DNA of 64,000 nucleotides from Polynucleobacter sp. HIN11 (GTDB lineage Bacteria; Pseudomonadota; Gammaproteobacteria; Burkholderiales; Burkholderiaceae), in the NCBI RefSeq assembly GCF_030297675.1, contig NZ_AP028142.1, positions 1,612,001 through 1,676,000 on the forward strand, given 5' to 3'. The translations under genes and the position numbers were made by a program. Below the pieces are notes generated by a model. The model worked only from the letters and a program-made list of their open reading frames with translations, ran no database searches and had not been told where the DNA came from. This document shows, one piece after another, positions 37,537-46,696 of the stretch; position 1 is the stretch's first letter, and each line of letters opens with the position of its first letter.

Positions 37537-37537
37537 G

Positions 37538-38452
37538 ATGTCCTATACCCTCGCTGGAAAACTAGTCGTTGCCATTTCATCGAGAGCACTCTTTGATTTT
37601 GAAGAGGAAAACCGCCTGTTTGAACAAAGTGATGACAGTGCCTACATGAAATTGCAACTAGAACGCCTAGCGATTCCAGCCCAAGTGGGTGTTGCTTTTC
37701 CTCTTGTTAAAAAATTACTCCGCTTTAATCAAGATCAACCACGTGTTGAAGTTGTAATCCTTTCACGTAACGATCCGGTCAGTGGTTTACGCGTATTTCG
37801 TTCTGCCAAACACCATGGACTTAGCATTGAACGCGGCGTCTTTACCCGCGGTAGGCCGCCGTATCACTACTTAAAATCGCTGCAAGCCAACCTTTTTTTA
37901 TCAGCGAATGAGGAAGACGTGCGTGCCACGCTTGATACCGGCTTTCCGGCTGCGCGCGTCTACCCAGAATCAACCAAAATGGCCGAGAACAACCCTAATG
38001 AAATCCGCATCGCCTTTGACGGAGATGCTGTTTTATTTTCAGATGAGGCCGAACAAGTTTTTCAGGATCAGGGTCTAAAAGCATTTGTTGATCATGAAAG
38101 TCAACGTGCTGCCATTCCATTGCCACCAGGTCCCTTTAAGCCCTTGCTAGCCGCCCTTCACCAACTGCAAACGGAGGCTCTGCCTAAAAATGAAATGCGT
38201 ATCCGGACTGCTTTAGTAACAGCCCGCTCCGCACCGGCCCATGAACGTGCCATTCGCACCCTGATGAACTGGGGAATTGATGTAGATGAGGCGATGTTTC
38301 TTGGGGGTCTATCCAAGCGCGAATTTCTCAAAGAGTTCGAGCCCGACTTTTTCTTTGATGATCAGACCGGTCATTGCAATGCCGCCTCCAGCGTAGCCCC
38401 AACAGGGCATGTAATTTCTGGGGTTAGTAATACCAACCGGTCTAAAGCCTAA
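37538..38452 (+). CDS. 5'-nucleotidase family protein (NT5C-related)
   Basis: The 304-residue protein matches the bacterial 5-nucleotidase family related to eukaryotic cytosolic 5'-nucleotidase I. Features are LVVAISSRALFDFEEEN at the N-terminus, VILSRNDPVSGLRVF, RGRPPYHYLKSL, IAFDGDAVLFSDEAE and a late FFDDQTGHC. It probably dephosphorylates nucleoside monophosphates; substrate preference is not readable. It starts 1 bp after ilvA and ends 8 bp before queF. Confidence 0.85.
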   Translation: MSYTLAGKLVVAISSRALFDFEEENRLFEQSDDSAYMKLQLERLAIPAQVGVAFPLVKKLLRFNQDQPRVEVVILSRNDPVSGLRVFRSAKHHGLSIERGVFTRGRPPYHYLKSLQANLFLSANEEDVRATLDTGFPAARVYPESTKMAENNPNEIRIAFDGDAVLFSDEAEQVFQDQGLKAFVDHESQRAAIPLPPGPFKPLLAALHQLQTEALPKNEMRIRTALVTARSAPAHERAIRTLMNWGIDVDEAMFLGGLSKREFLKEFEPDFFFDDQTGHCNAASSVAPTGHVISGVSNTNRSKA

Positions 38453-38460
38453 ATTTTTCT

Positions 38461-39300
38461 ATGTCTGAATTTGTTCTCGGTCAGCAAAGTGCTTACCCCA
38501 ATCAATATGACCCAGGTTTGCTATTTCCCATCCCTCGGGCTGAGAATCGCAAAATACTAGGTATTGAGGAAGGCTCACCTCTACCGTTTTTAGGAATTGA
38601 CCTTTGGAATGCCTTTGAATTGAGCTGGCTAAACCCCAAAGGCAAACCACAAATCGCATTGGCTGAATTTGCGATTCCTGCAGAGTCACCATGCATGATT
38701 GAGTCAAAGTCGTTCAAACTTTATCTCAATAGCCTCAACCAGCATCATTTTGAAAATAGTGATGCGGTACGTAAGTGCCTGAGTCATGATTTAGCTTCGG
38801 CCCTGGGTAGTTCATTGCAAATCAAGTTGCTTGACCCATCCGCAATACAAGATCAAAAAAAATATCCACTAATGCAAGAACTGGCTGGTCAACTTCTCGA
38901 TCGCCTTGATATTGAAGTCGATCAAACACAGATTGCTGACCCGCTACTTCTATGTGCAGATCAAAACTCAGCCCCGGTTACACAAACTCTGGTCTCGCAT
39001 TTACTGAAATCCAATTGCCCGGTTACCGGTCAACCCGATTGGGCCAGTGTACAAATTCATTACCAGGGTCGGCCTATCGATGAGGAAGGGCTATTGCGCT
39101 ACCTGATTGGCTTTCGTCAGCTTGGTGAATTTCACGAACACTGTGTTGAAAAAATCTTTTGGGATATTAAGAGACGCTGCCAACCAGAAAAACTCTCCGT
39201 TTATGCGCGCTACACCCGACGAGGTGGTTTAGATATTAATCCGTTTCGGACGGATTTCAATGCTGCCTGGCCTAACAATATTCGTCACGCCAGGCAGTAA
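38461..39300 (+). CDS. queF: NADPH-dependent 7-cyano-7-deazaguanine reductase (bimodular)
   Basis: QueF reduces preQ0 to preQ1 in queuosine synthesis. The 279-residue length is that of the bimodular (YqcD-type) form. The NADPH-associated QueF motif ESKSFKLYLNSLNQ is near residue 80. The catalytic Cys186 is in KSNCPVTGQPDW, and the C-terminal FHEHCVEKIFWDI supplies further conserved residues. It converges on ssb with only 2 bp between stops. Confidence 0.95.
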   Translation: MSEFVLGQQSAYPNQYDPGLLFPIPRAENRKILGIEEGSPLPFLGIDLWNAFELSWLNPKGKPQIALAEFAIPAESPCMIESKSFKLYLNSLNQHHFENSDAVRKCLSHDLASALGSSLQIKLLDPSAIQDQKKYPLMQELAGQLLDRLDIEVDQTQIADPLLLCADQNSAPVTQTLVSHLLKSNCPVTGQPDWASVQIHYQGRPIDEEGLLRYLIGFRQLGEFHEHCVEKIFWDIKRRCQPEKLSVYARYTRRGGLDINPFRTDFNAAWPNNIRHARQ

Positions 39301-39302
39301 TA

Positions 39303-39746
39303 CTAGAACGGAATATCATCATCCATTGCATCAAGTGCGTTCGCGCTTGGACTAGATGAACTCTCAGCAGGCTTAGAACGACCGCCTGACGATTCCTCTC
39401 CGGAACCAGCCATTCGCGCACCGAGCATTTGCATGCTGTCAGCAATGATCTCGGTGGAATACTTTTCTTGTCCACTTTGATCCGTCCACTTTCGAGTCCG
39501 CAAGCGGCCCTCGACATAAACCTGTGAACCTTTTTTGAGATATTGACCCGCAATTTCAGCCAACTTACCGAAAAAGGCAATACGATGCCATTCGGTATTC
39601 TCTTTCATCTCGCCTGTTTGCTTATCTTTATAGCGATCTGAAGTGGCCACTGAAATATTGGTGACAGCGTCACCACTGGGCATATACCGAGTTTCTGGGT
39701 CACGCCCAACATTACCAACGATGATGACTTTATTGACTGAAGCCAT
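39303..39746 (-). CDS. ssb: Single-stranded DNA-binding protein
   Basis: SSB coats single-stranded DNA in replication and repair. The 147-residue protein has an OB fold starting VNKVIIVGNVGRDPETRY (about 4-21), a Ser/Gly-rich linker, and the acidic tip DDDIPF that binds partner proteins. A strong ribosome binding site, GGGAGA, precedes the ATG. No LexA box is visible upstream, unlike E. coli ssb. It follows the MFS gene, whose stop is 41 bp upstream. Confidence 0.97.
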   Translation of the reverse strand: MASVNKVIIVGNVGRDPETRYMPSGDAVTNISVATSDRYKDKQTGEMKENTEWHRIAFFGKLAEIAGQYLKKGSQVYVEGRLRTRKWTDQSGQEKYSTEIIADSMQMLGARMAGSGEESSGGRSKPAESSSSPSANALDAMDDDIPF

Positions 39747-39787
39747 TTTGTCTCCCGAAGAAAATTAAATAAAAAGTGTGGCTAAAG

Positions 39788-40951
39788 CTACTTTGCGGTT
39801 TGCGACGATGGAATATCACGCATTGGCCAAGCAATTATAAGCCAGGCAATGATCAAAACAGTGCCCCCAATGAATACCGAAAGGTTGCCAAAGATCTGCA
39901 TCATGAGTCCGCCGAGCGCTGCACCGGTAAATAATCCGACAGACTGAGTCGTGTTGTAGATGCCCAATGCCGCTCCTTTTTCATCTTTGGCCCAACGCGA
40001 TACCATCGAGGGTTGCAAGGCTTCGAGTAAATTAAATCCGATAAAGTAAATCAACAATGCACTGACAATGGTTGTTATGGAATGAGCTTGCAAGAAGATG
40101 ATTTGTGCAATCAATAGGATGACAACAGCTGTAAGTAATACAAGCCGTAATTTCTTTTTCTTTTCTCCATAAATAATTCCAGGCAACATCAAAAAGAATG
40201 AAACAACGACCACTGGAAAGTAAATTTTCCAATGGTCATCTAAGGGCATGCCCGCATCCACGAGTAAGCGCGGCACAACCAGGAACATGGCTACTTGGGT
40301 GGCATTAAGCACAAACACTCCCACATTGAGCCGGAATAATTCAGGTCTTAGAAAAATTTGCATCAGAGGCTGATGTTCACCCCGAATTTGCTTTGGAGGA
40401 CTTGGTACCAAGAGCCAGGCAACCAAAAACCCAATCAAGCCCAACAGTGCCAATAACAAGAACATACCATCAAGGCCAATGGCCCGATAAATTGGCGTCG
40501 CAATCACCAATGAAAGGGCAAACGAGATGCCAATACTTCCTCCCACAATCGCCATTGCCGCAGTTCTTACTTGCTCGCGCGTTAAATCTGCTACCCAGGC
40601 AGACACTGCGGCAGAGATTGCGCCCGCCCCCATAAGTCCTCGCCCAATGGCAATCCACAACAAATCATCACGACTGGCTGCAATCAATGCGCCAGCAATA
40701 AATAAACTCAATCCCCATAAAACGACCGGCTTACGACCTACCCGATCCGAAAGAATTCCTAGAGGAATATGGAAAAAGGCCTGAACAATATTAAAAATTC
40801 CAAGGGCCAAACCGACCCATAAGGCATTCTCTCCCCCCGGTAAATCCTTGGCATGCAAGGAGAAAACGGGTAACAGCAAGAAAAGTCCCAGCATTCGCAA
40901 GCCAAAGATACCGGCAAGGGCAAGGGTTGAGCGTAATTCGGAAGAGTTCAT
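39788..40951 (-). CDS. MFS transporter (YajR-like drug/H+ antiporter family)
   Basis: The 387-residue protein has about twelve hydrophobic helices. MFS motif A is seen as GILSDRVGRKPVV (about 63-75), after helix 2. Its place between ssb and divergent uvrA is conserved in Burkholderiales. The substrate cannot be read from the sequence; members are often annotated as multidrug or sugar-efflux transporters. It starts 38 bp from the divergent uvrA start. Confidence 0.85.
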   Translation of the reverse strand: MNSSELRSTLALAGIFGLRMLGLFLLLPVFSLHAKDLPGGENALWVGLALGIFNIVQAFFHIPLGILSDRVGRKPVVLWGLSLFIAGALIAASRDDLLWIAIGRGLMGAGAISAAVSAWVADLTREQVRTAAMAIVGGSIGISFALSLVIATPIYRAIGLDGMFLLLALLGLIGFLVAWLLVPSPPKQIRGEHQPLMQIFLRPELFRLNVGVFVLNATQVAMFLVVPRLLVDAGMPLDDHWKIYFPVVVVSFFLMLPGIIYGEKKKKLRLVLLTAVVILLIAQIIFLQAHSITTIVSALLIYFIGFNLLEALQPSMVSRWAKDEKGAALGIYNTTQSVGLFTGAALGGLMMQIFGNLSVFIGGTVLIIAWLIIAWPMRDIPSSQTAK

Positions 40952-40988
40952 GGGAAAAGGCTATATTAACAAGTTACGCTGAAAAATC

Positions 40989-43901
40989 ATGAATAACGAA
41001 ATCAAAATCCGTGGGGCCCGAACCCACAATCTAAAAAATATCAATCTGGATATCCCCCGCGAGAAGCTGGTAGTGTTGACCGGCTTATCCGGTTCTGGCA
41101 AAAGCTCTTTGGCTTTCGATACGCTCTATGCCGAAGGACAGCGTCGCTATGTTGAATCACTCTCAGCCTATGCGCGCCAATTTCTTCAGTTAATGGAAAA
41201 ACCCGATGTGGATGTAATTGAGGGTTTATCTCCCGCAATCTCCATCGAACAGAAAGCAACTAGCCATAACCCGCGCTCAACCGTTGGCACTGTCACTGAG
41301 ATTCATGATTACTTGCGTCTACTCTTCGCGAGGGCGGGCACCCCCTACTGCCCAGATCATGCTTTACCTCTTGAGGCACAGAGCGTCTCGCAAATGGTTG
41401 ATACGGTTATGGCAATGCCAGCCGATGCCAAACTGATGATCTTGGCTCCTGTGGTGAGTGAACGCAAAGGTGAGTTCGTTGACTTATTTGAAAATCTCCA
41501 AGCTCAGGGGTTTGTGCGTTTTCGCATTCGCTCTGGCGGTGGCACGAGTAACGCCGCCAAAGCCGAGATCGTTGAAGCTGATCGTCTACCGCAACTCAAG
41601 AAAAATGATAAGCACTCAATTGAAGTCGTGGTTGATCGAATTCGCGTCAAAGAGGATATTCAACAACGGCTTGCCGAGTCATTTGAAACCGCCCTACGAC
41701 TCGCCGATGGTAAGGCCATGGTAGTCAATATGGACACTGGGGAAGAAACCATCTTTTCTAGCAAATTTGCTTGCCCCATTTGCTCCTACTCATTACAAGA
41801 ACTTGAACCTCGTCTCTTTTCCTTTAATAATCCGATGGGAGCCTGCCCTAGCTGCGATGGACTTGGTCACATCTCCTTTTTTGACCCCAAGCGGGTTGTG
41901 GCACACCCTGACTTGTCGCTCGCAGCAGGAGCTATCAAAGGTTGGGATCGCCGCAACCAGTTTTACTTCAAGCTCTTGCAAACCTTAGCGAAGTTTGGCG
42001 GCTTTGATCTTGAAAAGCCTTTTGAGAAATTACCCAAAAAAGCCCAGGACCTGATCCTCTACGGATCCGGGGATACAACCATTCCATTTGAGTACCTGAA
42101 TGAAAAGGGTCGCTCGGTTGTGCGCGAACATGCCTTTGAGGGAATCCTTGCTAATTTTGAGCGGCGCTATCGAGAAACTGATTCGTCGGCTGTTCGAGAA
42201 GAATTAGCACGCTATCAAAATATTCGTGCTTGTCCAGATTGCGGCGGTACCCGTTTACGCAAGGAGGCGCGCTTTGTCAAAGTGGGCGATGGTCAGCAAG
42301 CGCGCGCCATTTATGAAATCAGTGCTCTACCTTTGCGTGAAGCTCAAGACTATTTCAATACCATCCAATTAAAGGGTGCTAAACGCGAAATTGCTGACAA
42401 AATCATTAAAGAGATCGCCTCGCGTTTGCGCTTTTTAAATGACGTGGGTCTAGATTACTTATCTTTAGAACGAAGCGCCGATACCCTTTCGGGTGGCGAA
42501 GCACAACGAATCCGGCTTGCCTCACAAATTGGCTCTGGACTCACAGGCGTGATGTATGTACTCGATGAACCTTCAATTGGATTACATCAACGCGATAACG
42601 ATCGCTTAATTGCAACCCTCAAACACCTGCGCGATCTTGGTAACAGCGTATTGGTTGTAGAGCACGACGAGGACATGATACGGGCCTCAGACTATGTCAT
42701 CGATATTGGACCTGGGGCGGGCGTACATGGTGGAAAAATTGTTGCCACTGGAACGCCAAGCGAAGTCGAACATCATCCTAATTCATTAACAGGTGCCTAC
42801 TTATCTGGCCAAGAAAAAATTGCAGTTCCCCAAAAACGCACCGAACATGATGGGCGCTTTTTAAGCATCATCGGTGCGAGTGGTAACAATTTGCAAAAAG
42901 TGGATGCACACATCCCCGTTGGCTTATTAACTTGTGTCACTGGCGTATCTGGCTCTGGTAAGTCAACTTTAATTAACGACACCTTGCATCATGCGGTTGC
43001 CCAACACCTTTATGGCTCGAGCGCTGAACCAGCTGAACATGATCATATCGACGGTATTGAACACTTTGACAAAGTGATTAATGTGGATCAATCGCCGATT
43101 GGCCGCACACCACGCTCGAATCCCGCAACCTATACGGGCCTATTTACTCCGATCCGAGAACTCTTTGCTGGGGTCCCAGCTGCTCGTGAACGGGGATATG
43201 AAGCAGGTCGATTCTCCTTTAATGTCAAAGGTGGCCGCTGCGAAACCTGTGAGGGTGACGGCGTTCTCAAGGTCGAAATGCATTTCTTGCCCGATGTCTA
43301 TGTACCTTGCGATGTGTGTCATGGCAAGCGCTATAACCGTGAGACCTTGGATATTCGCTATAAAGGCAAGAATATTCATGAAGTTCTGTCTATGACGGTG
43401 GAGCAAGCCCATGAATTCTTTGAAGCCGTTCCGGTAGTTAAACGCAAACTTAAGACCTTGCTCGATGTTGGTTTGGGATATGTCTGCCTGGGCCAAAGTG
43501 CCACCACCCTTTCGGGGGGCGAGGCGCAGCGTGTCAAGCTCTCGCTAGAACTCTCCAAGCGGGATACGGGACGGACCCTTTACATCCTTGATGAACCAAC
43601 CACGGGATTGCATTTTCATGACATCAAACTATTGCTTGAGGTGATTCATACCCTGAAAAAGCAAGGGAACACCGTGGTGATCATTGAGCACAATCTGGAT
43701 GTGATCAAAACCGCTGACTGGTTAATTGATCTTGGGCCGAATGGGGGCGCTGGCGGTGGTCAAATTATTGCCACTGGTACTCCCGAAGAGGTCGCAAATC
43801 ACCCTGCTAGCTTTACCGGAAAATACTTAAAGCCCCTCCTTAAAAAGCAGGCTAATTCAAGCCCCATCAAGAAAAAAGATCTCGAAAAACTTGGGCTTTA
43901 G
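40989..43901 (+). CDS. uvrA: Excinuclease ABC subunit A
   Basis: UvrA recognises DNA lesions in nucleotide excision repair. The 970-residue protein has two ABC ATPase halves. Walker A sites are GLSGSGKSSLAFDT (about 32-45) and GVSGSGKSTLI (about 650), with signatures LSGGEAQRIRLA and LSGGEAQRVKLS. Zinc-binding Cys clusters include CPICSY, CPDCGG, CETCEGDG and CDVCHG. Length is normal for the family. A TATATT lies about 20 bp upstream, and no LexA box is visible. Confidence 0.97.
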   Translation: MNNEIKIRGARTHNLKNINLDIPREKLVVLTGLSGSGKSSLAFDTLYAEGQRRYVESLSAYARQFLQLMEKPDVDVIEGLSPAISIEQKATSHNPRSTVGTVTEIHDYLRLLFARAGTPYCPDHALPLEAQSVSQMVDTVMAMPADAKLMILAPVVSERKGEFVDLFENLQAQGFVRFRIRSGGGTSNAAKAEIVEADRLPQLKKNDKHSIEVVVDRIRVKEDIQQRLAESFETALRLADGKAMVVNMDTGEETIFSSKFACPICSYSLQELEPRLFSFNNPMGACPSCDGLGHISFFDPKRVVAHPDLSLAAGAIKGWDRRNQFYFKLLQTLAKFGGFDLEKPFEKLPKKAQDLILYGSGDTTIPFEYLNEKGRSVVREHAFEGILANFERRYRETDSSAVREELARYQNIRACPDCGGTRLRKEARFVKVGDGQQARAIYEISALPLREAQDYFNTIQLKGAKREIADKIIKEIASRLRFLNDVGLDYLSLERSADTLSGGEAQRIRLASQIGSGLTGVMYVLDEPSIGLHQRDNDRLIATLKHLRDLGNSVLVVEHDEDMIRASDYVIDIGPGAGVHGGKIVATGTPSEVEHHPNSLTGAYLSGQEKIAVPQKRTEHDGRFLSIIGASGNNLQKVDAHIPVGLLTCVTGVSGSGKSTLINDTLHHAVAQHLYGSSAEPAEHDHIDGIEHFDKVINVDQSPIGRTPRSNPATYTGLFTPIRELFAGVPAARERGYEAGRFSFNVKGGRCETCEGDGVLKVEMHFLPDVYVPCDVCHGKRYNRETLDIRYKGKNIHEVLSMTVEQAHEFFEAVPVVKRKLKTLLDVGLGYVCLGQSATTLSGGEAQRVKLSLELSKRDTGRTLYILDEPTTGLHFHDIKLLLEVIHTLKKQGNTVVIIEHNLDVIKTADWLIDLGPNGGAGGGQIIATGTPEEVANHPASFTGKYLKPLLKKQANSSPIKKKDLEKLGL

Positions 43902-43937
43902 ATCCTGCAAAGGGGTAGTCAGCATATACTTATCCCC

Positions 43938-44927
43938 ATGAATGCAAAGAACCAACGCGCTCTGGAATTAGCCTGCACCACCCTTGATTTAGAAGCGGAT
44001 GCGATTCGCAAAATGCGGGATCGCTTAGCCCAAGATGGGCAGTCAGCCTTGCTGCTTTCGGTTCAGCTTCTCGAACAATGCCGCGGCCGAATTGTTGTTT
44101 CAGGAATCGGCAAGTCAGGTCACATCGCCCGAAAAGTAGCCGCCACCTTTGCATCAACCGGTTCTCCCGCATTTTTTGTGCATCCCGCCGAGGCAAGTCA
44201 TGGCGATTTAGGCATGGTCACTCGTGATGATGTATTCGTAGCGATTTCAAACTCCGGTGAAACCGACGAATTACTCACGATTGTCCCCATCATTAAACGA
44301 ACTGGCGCAAAATTAATTGCCTTAACAGGGGATCCTAATTCTTCACTTGCTAAATTGGCAGATGCACATCTTGATATTAGTGTTGACAAAGAAGCTTGCC
44401 CGCTCAATATGGCACCAACAACTAGCACGACGGCAGCCCTGGCTATGGGTGATGCACTCGCTGTTTCTCTATTGGATGCTCGAGGCTTTAAAGCGGAAGA
44501 CTTTTTACGCTCTCACCCCGGCGGAAGACTAGGTCGAAAATTAATTGCCCATGTCTCAGAGGTCATGCGTGATCTCTCAAGCACTCCCAAAATCAATGTA
44601 AAGGCATCGTTTGTAGAAGCACTTGCAGAAATGAGTGGTCAAAAGATGGGTTTGGTCGTGATTGTGAATGACACCAACCAAGTATTAGGTATTCTGACCG
44701 ATGGGGATCTACGACGTTTGCTCGAAAAACAGGCAAGCATCGACTCAATTAGTCTGGCAGACGCCATGACCCCTAACCCAAGAACCATACCGCCTGATTT
44801 AATTGCTGAAGAAGCCATCGCAATGATGGAGCAACATCGGATTAATCACTTAATTGTGGCTGATCCTGAAAAACGCTTACTAGGCGCCCTCAACTTGCAT
44901 GACTTATTTGCAGCTAAGGTAATTTAA
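43938..44927 (+). CDS. kdsD: D-arabinose-5-phosphate isomerase
   Basis: KdsD converts ribulose-5-phosphate to arabinose-5-phosphate, the first step to Kdo of lipopolysaccharide. The 329-residue protein has an N-terminal SIS domain (SGIGKSGHIARKVAATFASTG near 55 and SNSGETDELL near 105). Two CBS domains follow (about 205-325, with MGLVVIVN, GILTDGDLRR and DAMTPNP). A -10-like TATACT ends 7 nt before the ATG, with no Shine-Dalgarno at normal spacing, so a leaderless start is possible. kdsC follows directly. Confidence 0.94.
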   Translation: MNAKNQRALELACTTLDLEADAIRKMRDRLAQDGQSALLLSVQLLEQCRGRIVVSGIGKSGHIARKVAATFASTGSPAFFVHPAEASHGDLGMVTRDDVFVAISNSGETDELLTIVPIIKRTGAKLIALTGDPNSSLAKLADAHLDISVDKEACPLNMAPTTSTTAALAMGDALAVSLLDARGFKAEDFLRSHPGGRLGRKLIAHVSEVMRDLSSTPKINVKASFVEALAEMSGQKMGLVVIVNDTNQVLGILTDGDLRRLLEKQASIDSISLADAMTPNPRTIPPDLIAEEAIAMMEQHRINHLIVADPEKRLLGALNLHDLFAAKVI

Positions 44928-44930
44928 TTG

Positions 44931-45506
44931 ATGGCACCGACTCTTCAATCACACACTACAAACCCATTAACTAACTATCCTCAAGCACTCGAGCGAGCAG
45001 CGCAAGTTCGTATATTGGTACTTGATGTCGATGGCGTTCTCACCAATGGTCAGGTTTTTTTTGGGCCAGACGGAAAAGAATCAATCAAGGGCTTTGATAT
45101 TCAGGATGGCTTTGGCATCAAACTTCTTCAAAGCGTTGGGGTTGAGTGTGCCGTCATTACCGGTCGTCACTCAAAAATGGTGCTTGGGCGCTGTGATGAA
45201 CTCGGTATTACGCATGCATTTACTGGTGTCAGTGATAAAAAATTAGCACTCCTAGAATTACAGCAACGGGTTACCTTTAATCCTGCCATCGACCTAGCAG
45301 TGATGGGAGATGATTGGCCTGACTTATCGATCATGCAATCTGCGGGCTTGCGAATTGCTCCTGCTCAGGCCCACGAAGCGGTCCGTCAAACCGCCCACTA
45401 TGTCACGCAGGCCAAAGGTGGCTTTGGTGCGGTTCGTGAAGCCTGTGATTTAATCCTCAAAGCCCAGGGGCATTACGATTCGCTACTAGCCAAAGCCAGA
45501 GGCTAG
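44931..45506 (+). CDS. kdsC: 3-deoxy-D-manno-octulosonate 8-phosphate phosphatase
   Basis: KdsC removes the phosphate from Kdo-8-phosphate. The 191-residue HAD phosphatase (C0 type, no cap) has catalytic Asp residues in LVLDVDGVLTNG (about 30-41), Thr in VITGRHS, and acidic residues in MGDDWPDL. ATG 44931 is preferred over the TTG at 44928. It starts 3 bp after kdsD and leads into the lptC-lptA-lptB export genes, a conserved Kdo/LPS cluster. Confidence 0.95.
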   Translation: MAPTLQSHTTNPLTNYPQALERAAQVRILVLDVDGVLTNGQVFFGPDGKESIKGFDIQDGFGIKLLQSVGVECAVITGRHSKMVLGRCDELGITHAFTGVSDKKLALLELQQRVTFNPAIDLAVMGDDWPDLSIMQSAGLRIAPAQAHEAVRQTAHYVTQAKGGFGAVREACDLILKAQGHYDSLLAKARG

Positions 45507-45517
45507 GCAAACTCTTC

Positions 45518-46162
45518 ATGAGACTTTCTCGGCACATTATTTATTTATGGATCGTACGCGGTTTATTACGTGTCCTTCCCTTTTTGTTAATGGGCTCGCT
45601 AACTTTGGCCACCTTCTGGCTAGTCAAGCGCAGTACACCGCCTGAGTCGCTTGCACTAGCACGCGTGCCACAACACGTACCGGATTACATTCTCAAAAAT
45701 GCAACTCTATCCAATCTCGATGAGCAAGGACAAACAAAATACCGTGTTTTGGGAAGAAAACTAATTCACTATGAAGACGATGCATCGATCGATCTAGAGC
45801 GTCCGCGGATTCGTATCTTTCAAGATCAGGGCGCACCCGTTACAGTACGGGCCGAGCGTGGTCATATTGATGGTGATTTAACGATCTTGGATCTGTATGA
45901 AAATGGTGAAATTTTTCGTCCGGCTCAAGAGGCTTTGGGGGATCGCAAGGCTGCCCCCCAATTACTGGCCCGCTCAAGTTACTTCCAAGTTTTAATTAAT
46001 GATGATATTGTGCGTACCGATAAACCATTAGAGCTTCAACAGGGAATGTCGATCATGAATTCAAGTGGTGGTGGAACGTTTAATAACGTCGATCACAGCG
46101 CAAGCCTTAAAGGGCAAGTACGTGGTCGAATCGAGCCTGCTGAGCAAAAGGGTCGTAATTGA
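45518..46162 (+). CDS. lptC: LPS export system protein LptC
   Basis: LptC is a bitopic inner-membrane protein that passes LPS from LptB2FG to LptA. The 214-residue product has one N-terminal membrane helix (about 12-36) and a periplasmic beta-jellyroll (about 50-190, with RIRIFQDQGAPVTVRAERGHIDGD). Sequence identity within this family is low; the assignment rests on domain form and position between kdsC and lptA. Its TGA overlaps the lptA TTG start. Confidence 0.9.
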   Translation: MRLSRHIIYLWIVRGLLRVLPFLLMGSLTLATFWLVKRSTPPESLALARVPQHVPDYILKNATLSNLDEQGQTKYRVLGRKLIHYEDDASIDLERPRIRIFQDQGAPVTVRAERGHIDGDLTILDLYENGEIFRPAQEALGDRKAAPQLLARSSYFQVLINDDIVRTDKPLELQQGMSIMNSSGGGTFNNVDHSASLKGQVRGRIEPAEQKGRN

Positions 46163-46695
46163 GAACCCTGATTTTTATCCTGGCTCTTAGTGCGCTCTCC
46201 CTGTCTGCCAATGCCAATCAGGCTGATCGAGACAAGCCGTTGATCATTAATGCCGATCAAGTTGATCTTGATGATCTAAAGCAAAAATACACTCTAACCG
46301 GTGATGTTCTTTTAATACGCGGCAGCATGGTCGGCACGGGTGAGCGCGGCTTTGTCCTAGTCACCCCAGAGGGCTATCAAATGATTGACCTAAACGGAAA
46401 GTCTAATTTACCAGCCTCAATGCGCCAACGTCGCGAAACCCTGCAAGATGAGTTTATGCAAGGGATCGCCAAAGATATTCTTTATGATGATCAGAAGGAA
46501 AGGCTTTTGTTGGTTGGTAATGCCACCGTCAAGCGCCTACTCAATATGCAAATGCTCGATCAACTCCAAGGTTGGCAAATTGAATATGAAGATGTTAAAG
46601 AGAGTTATCAGATCAAACCACAAAAGTTGGACCTAAGTCGTCCCCCGCAATCAAGGGCAATCTTGGCTCCCAGAAAAAAAGTGCTTGTTCAATAA
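46159..46695 (+). CDS. lptA: LPS transport periplasmic protein LptA
   Basis: LptA forms the periplasmic bridge for LPS transfer to LptD. The 178-residue protein begins with a signal peptide (about 1-20, ending SANA). The OstA/LptA domain follows (about 28-150), with PLIINADQVDLDDLKQKYTLTG and VLLIRGSMVGTGE. The start is TTG at 46159, overlapping the lptC stop as TTGA. An AAGGG site upstream and the immediate signal peptide support this choice. Confidence 0.92.
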   Translation: MRTLIFILALSALSLSANANQADRDKPLIINADQVDLDDLKQKYTLTGDVLLIRGSMVGTGERGFVLVTPEGYQMIDLNGKSNLPASMRQRRETLQDEFMQGIAKDILYDDQKERLLLVGNATVKRLLNMQMLDQLQGWQIEYEDVKESYQIKPQKLDLSRPPQSRAILAPRKKVLVQ

Positions 46696-46696
46696 G

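Noticed and set aside
40952..40988. LexA/SOS box between the MFS gene and uvrA, or upstream of ssb and ruvC
   Set aside because: I looked for CTGT-N8-ACAG and close variants by eye in these gaps and found none, so SOS control cannot be claimed.
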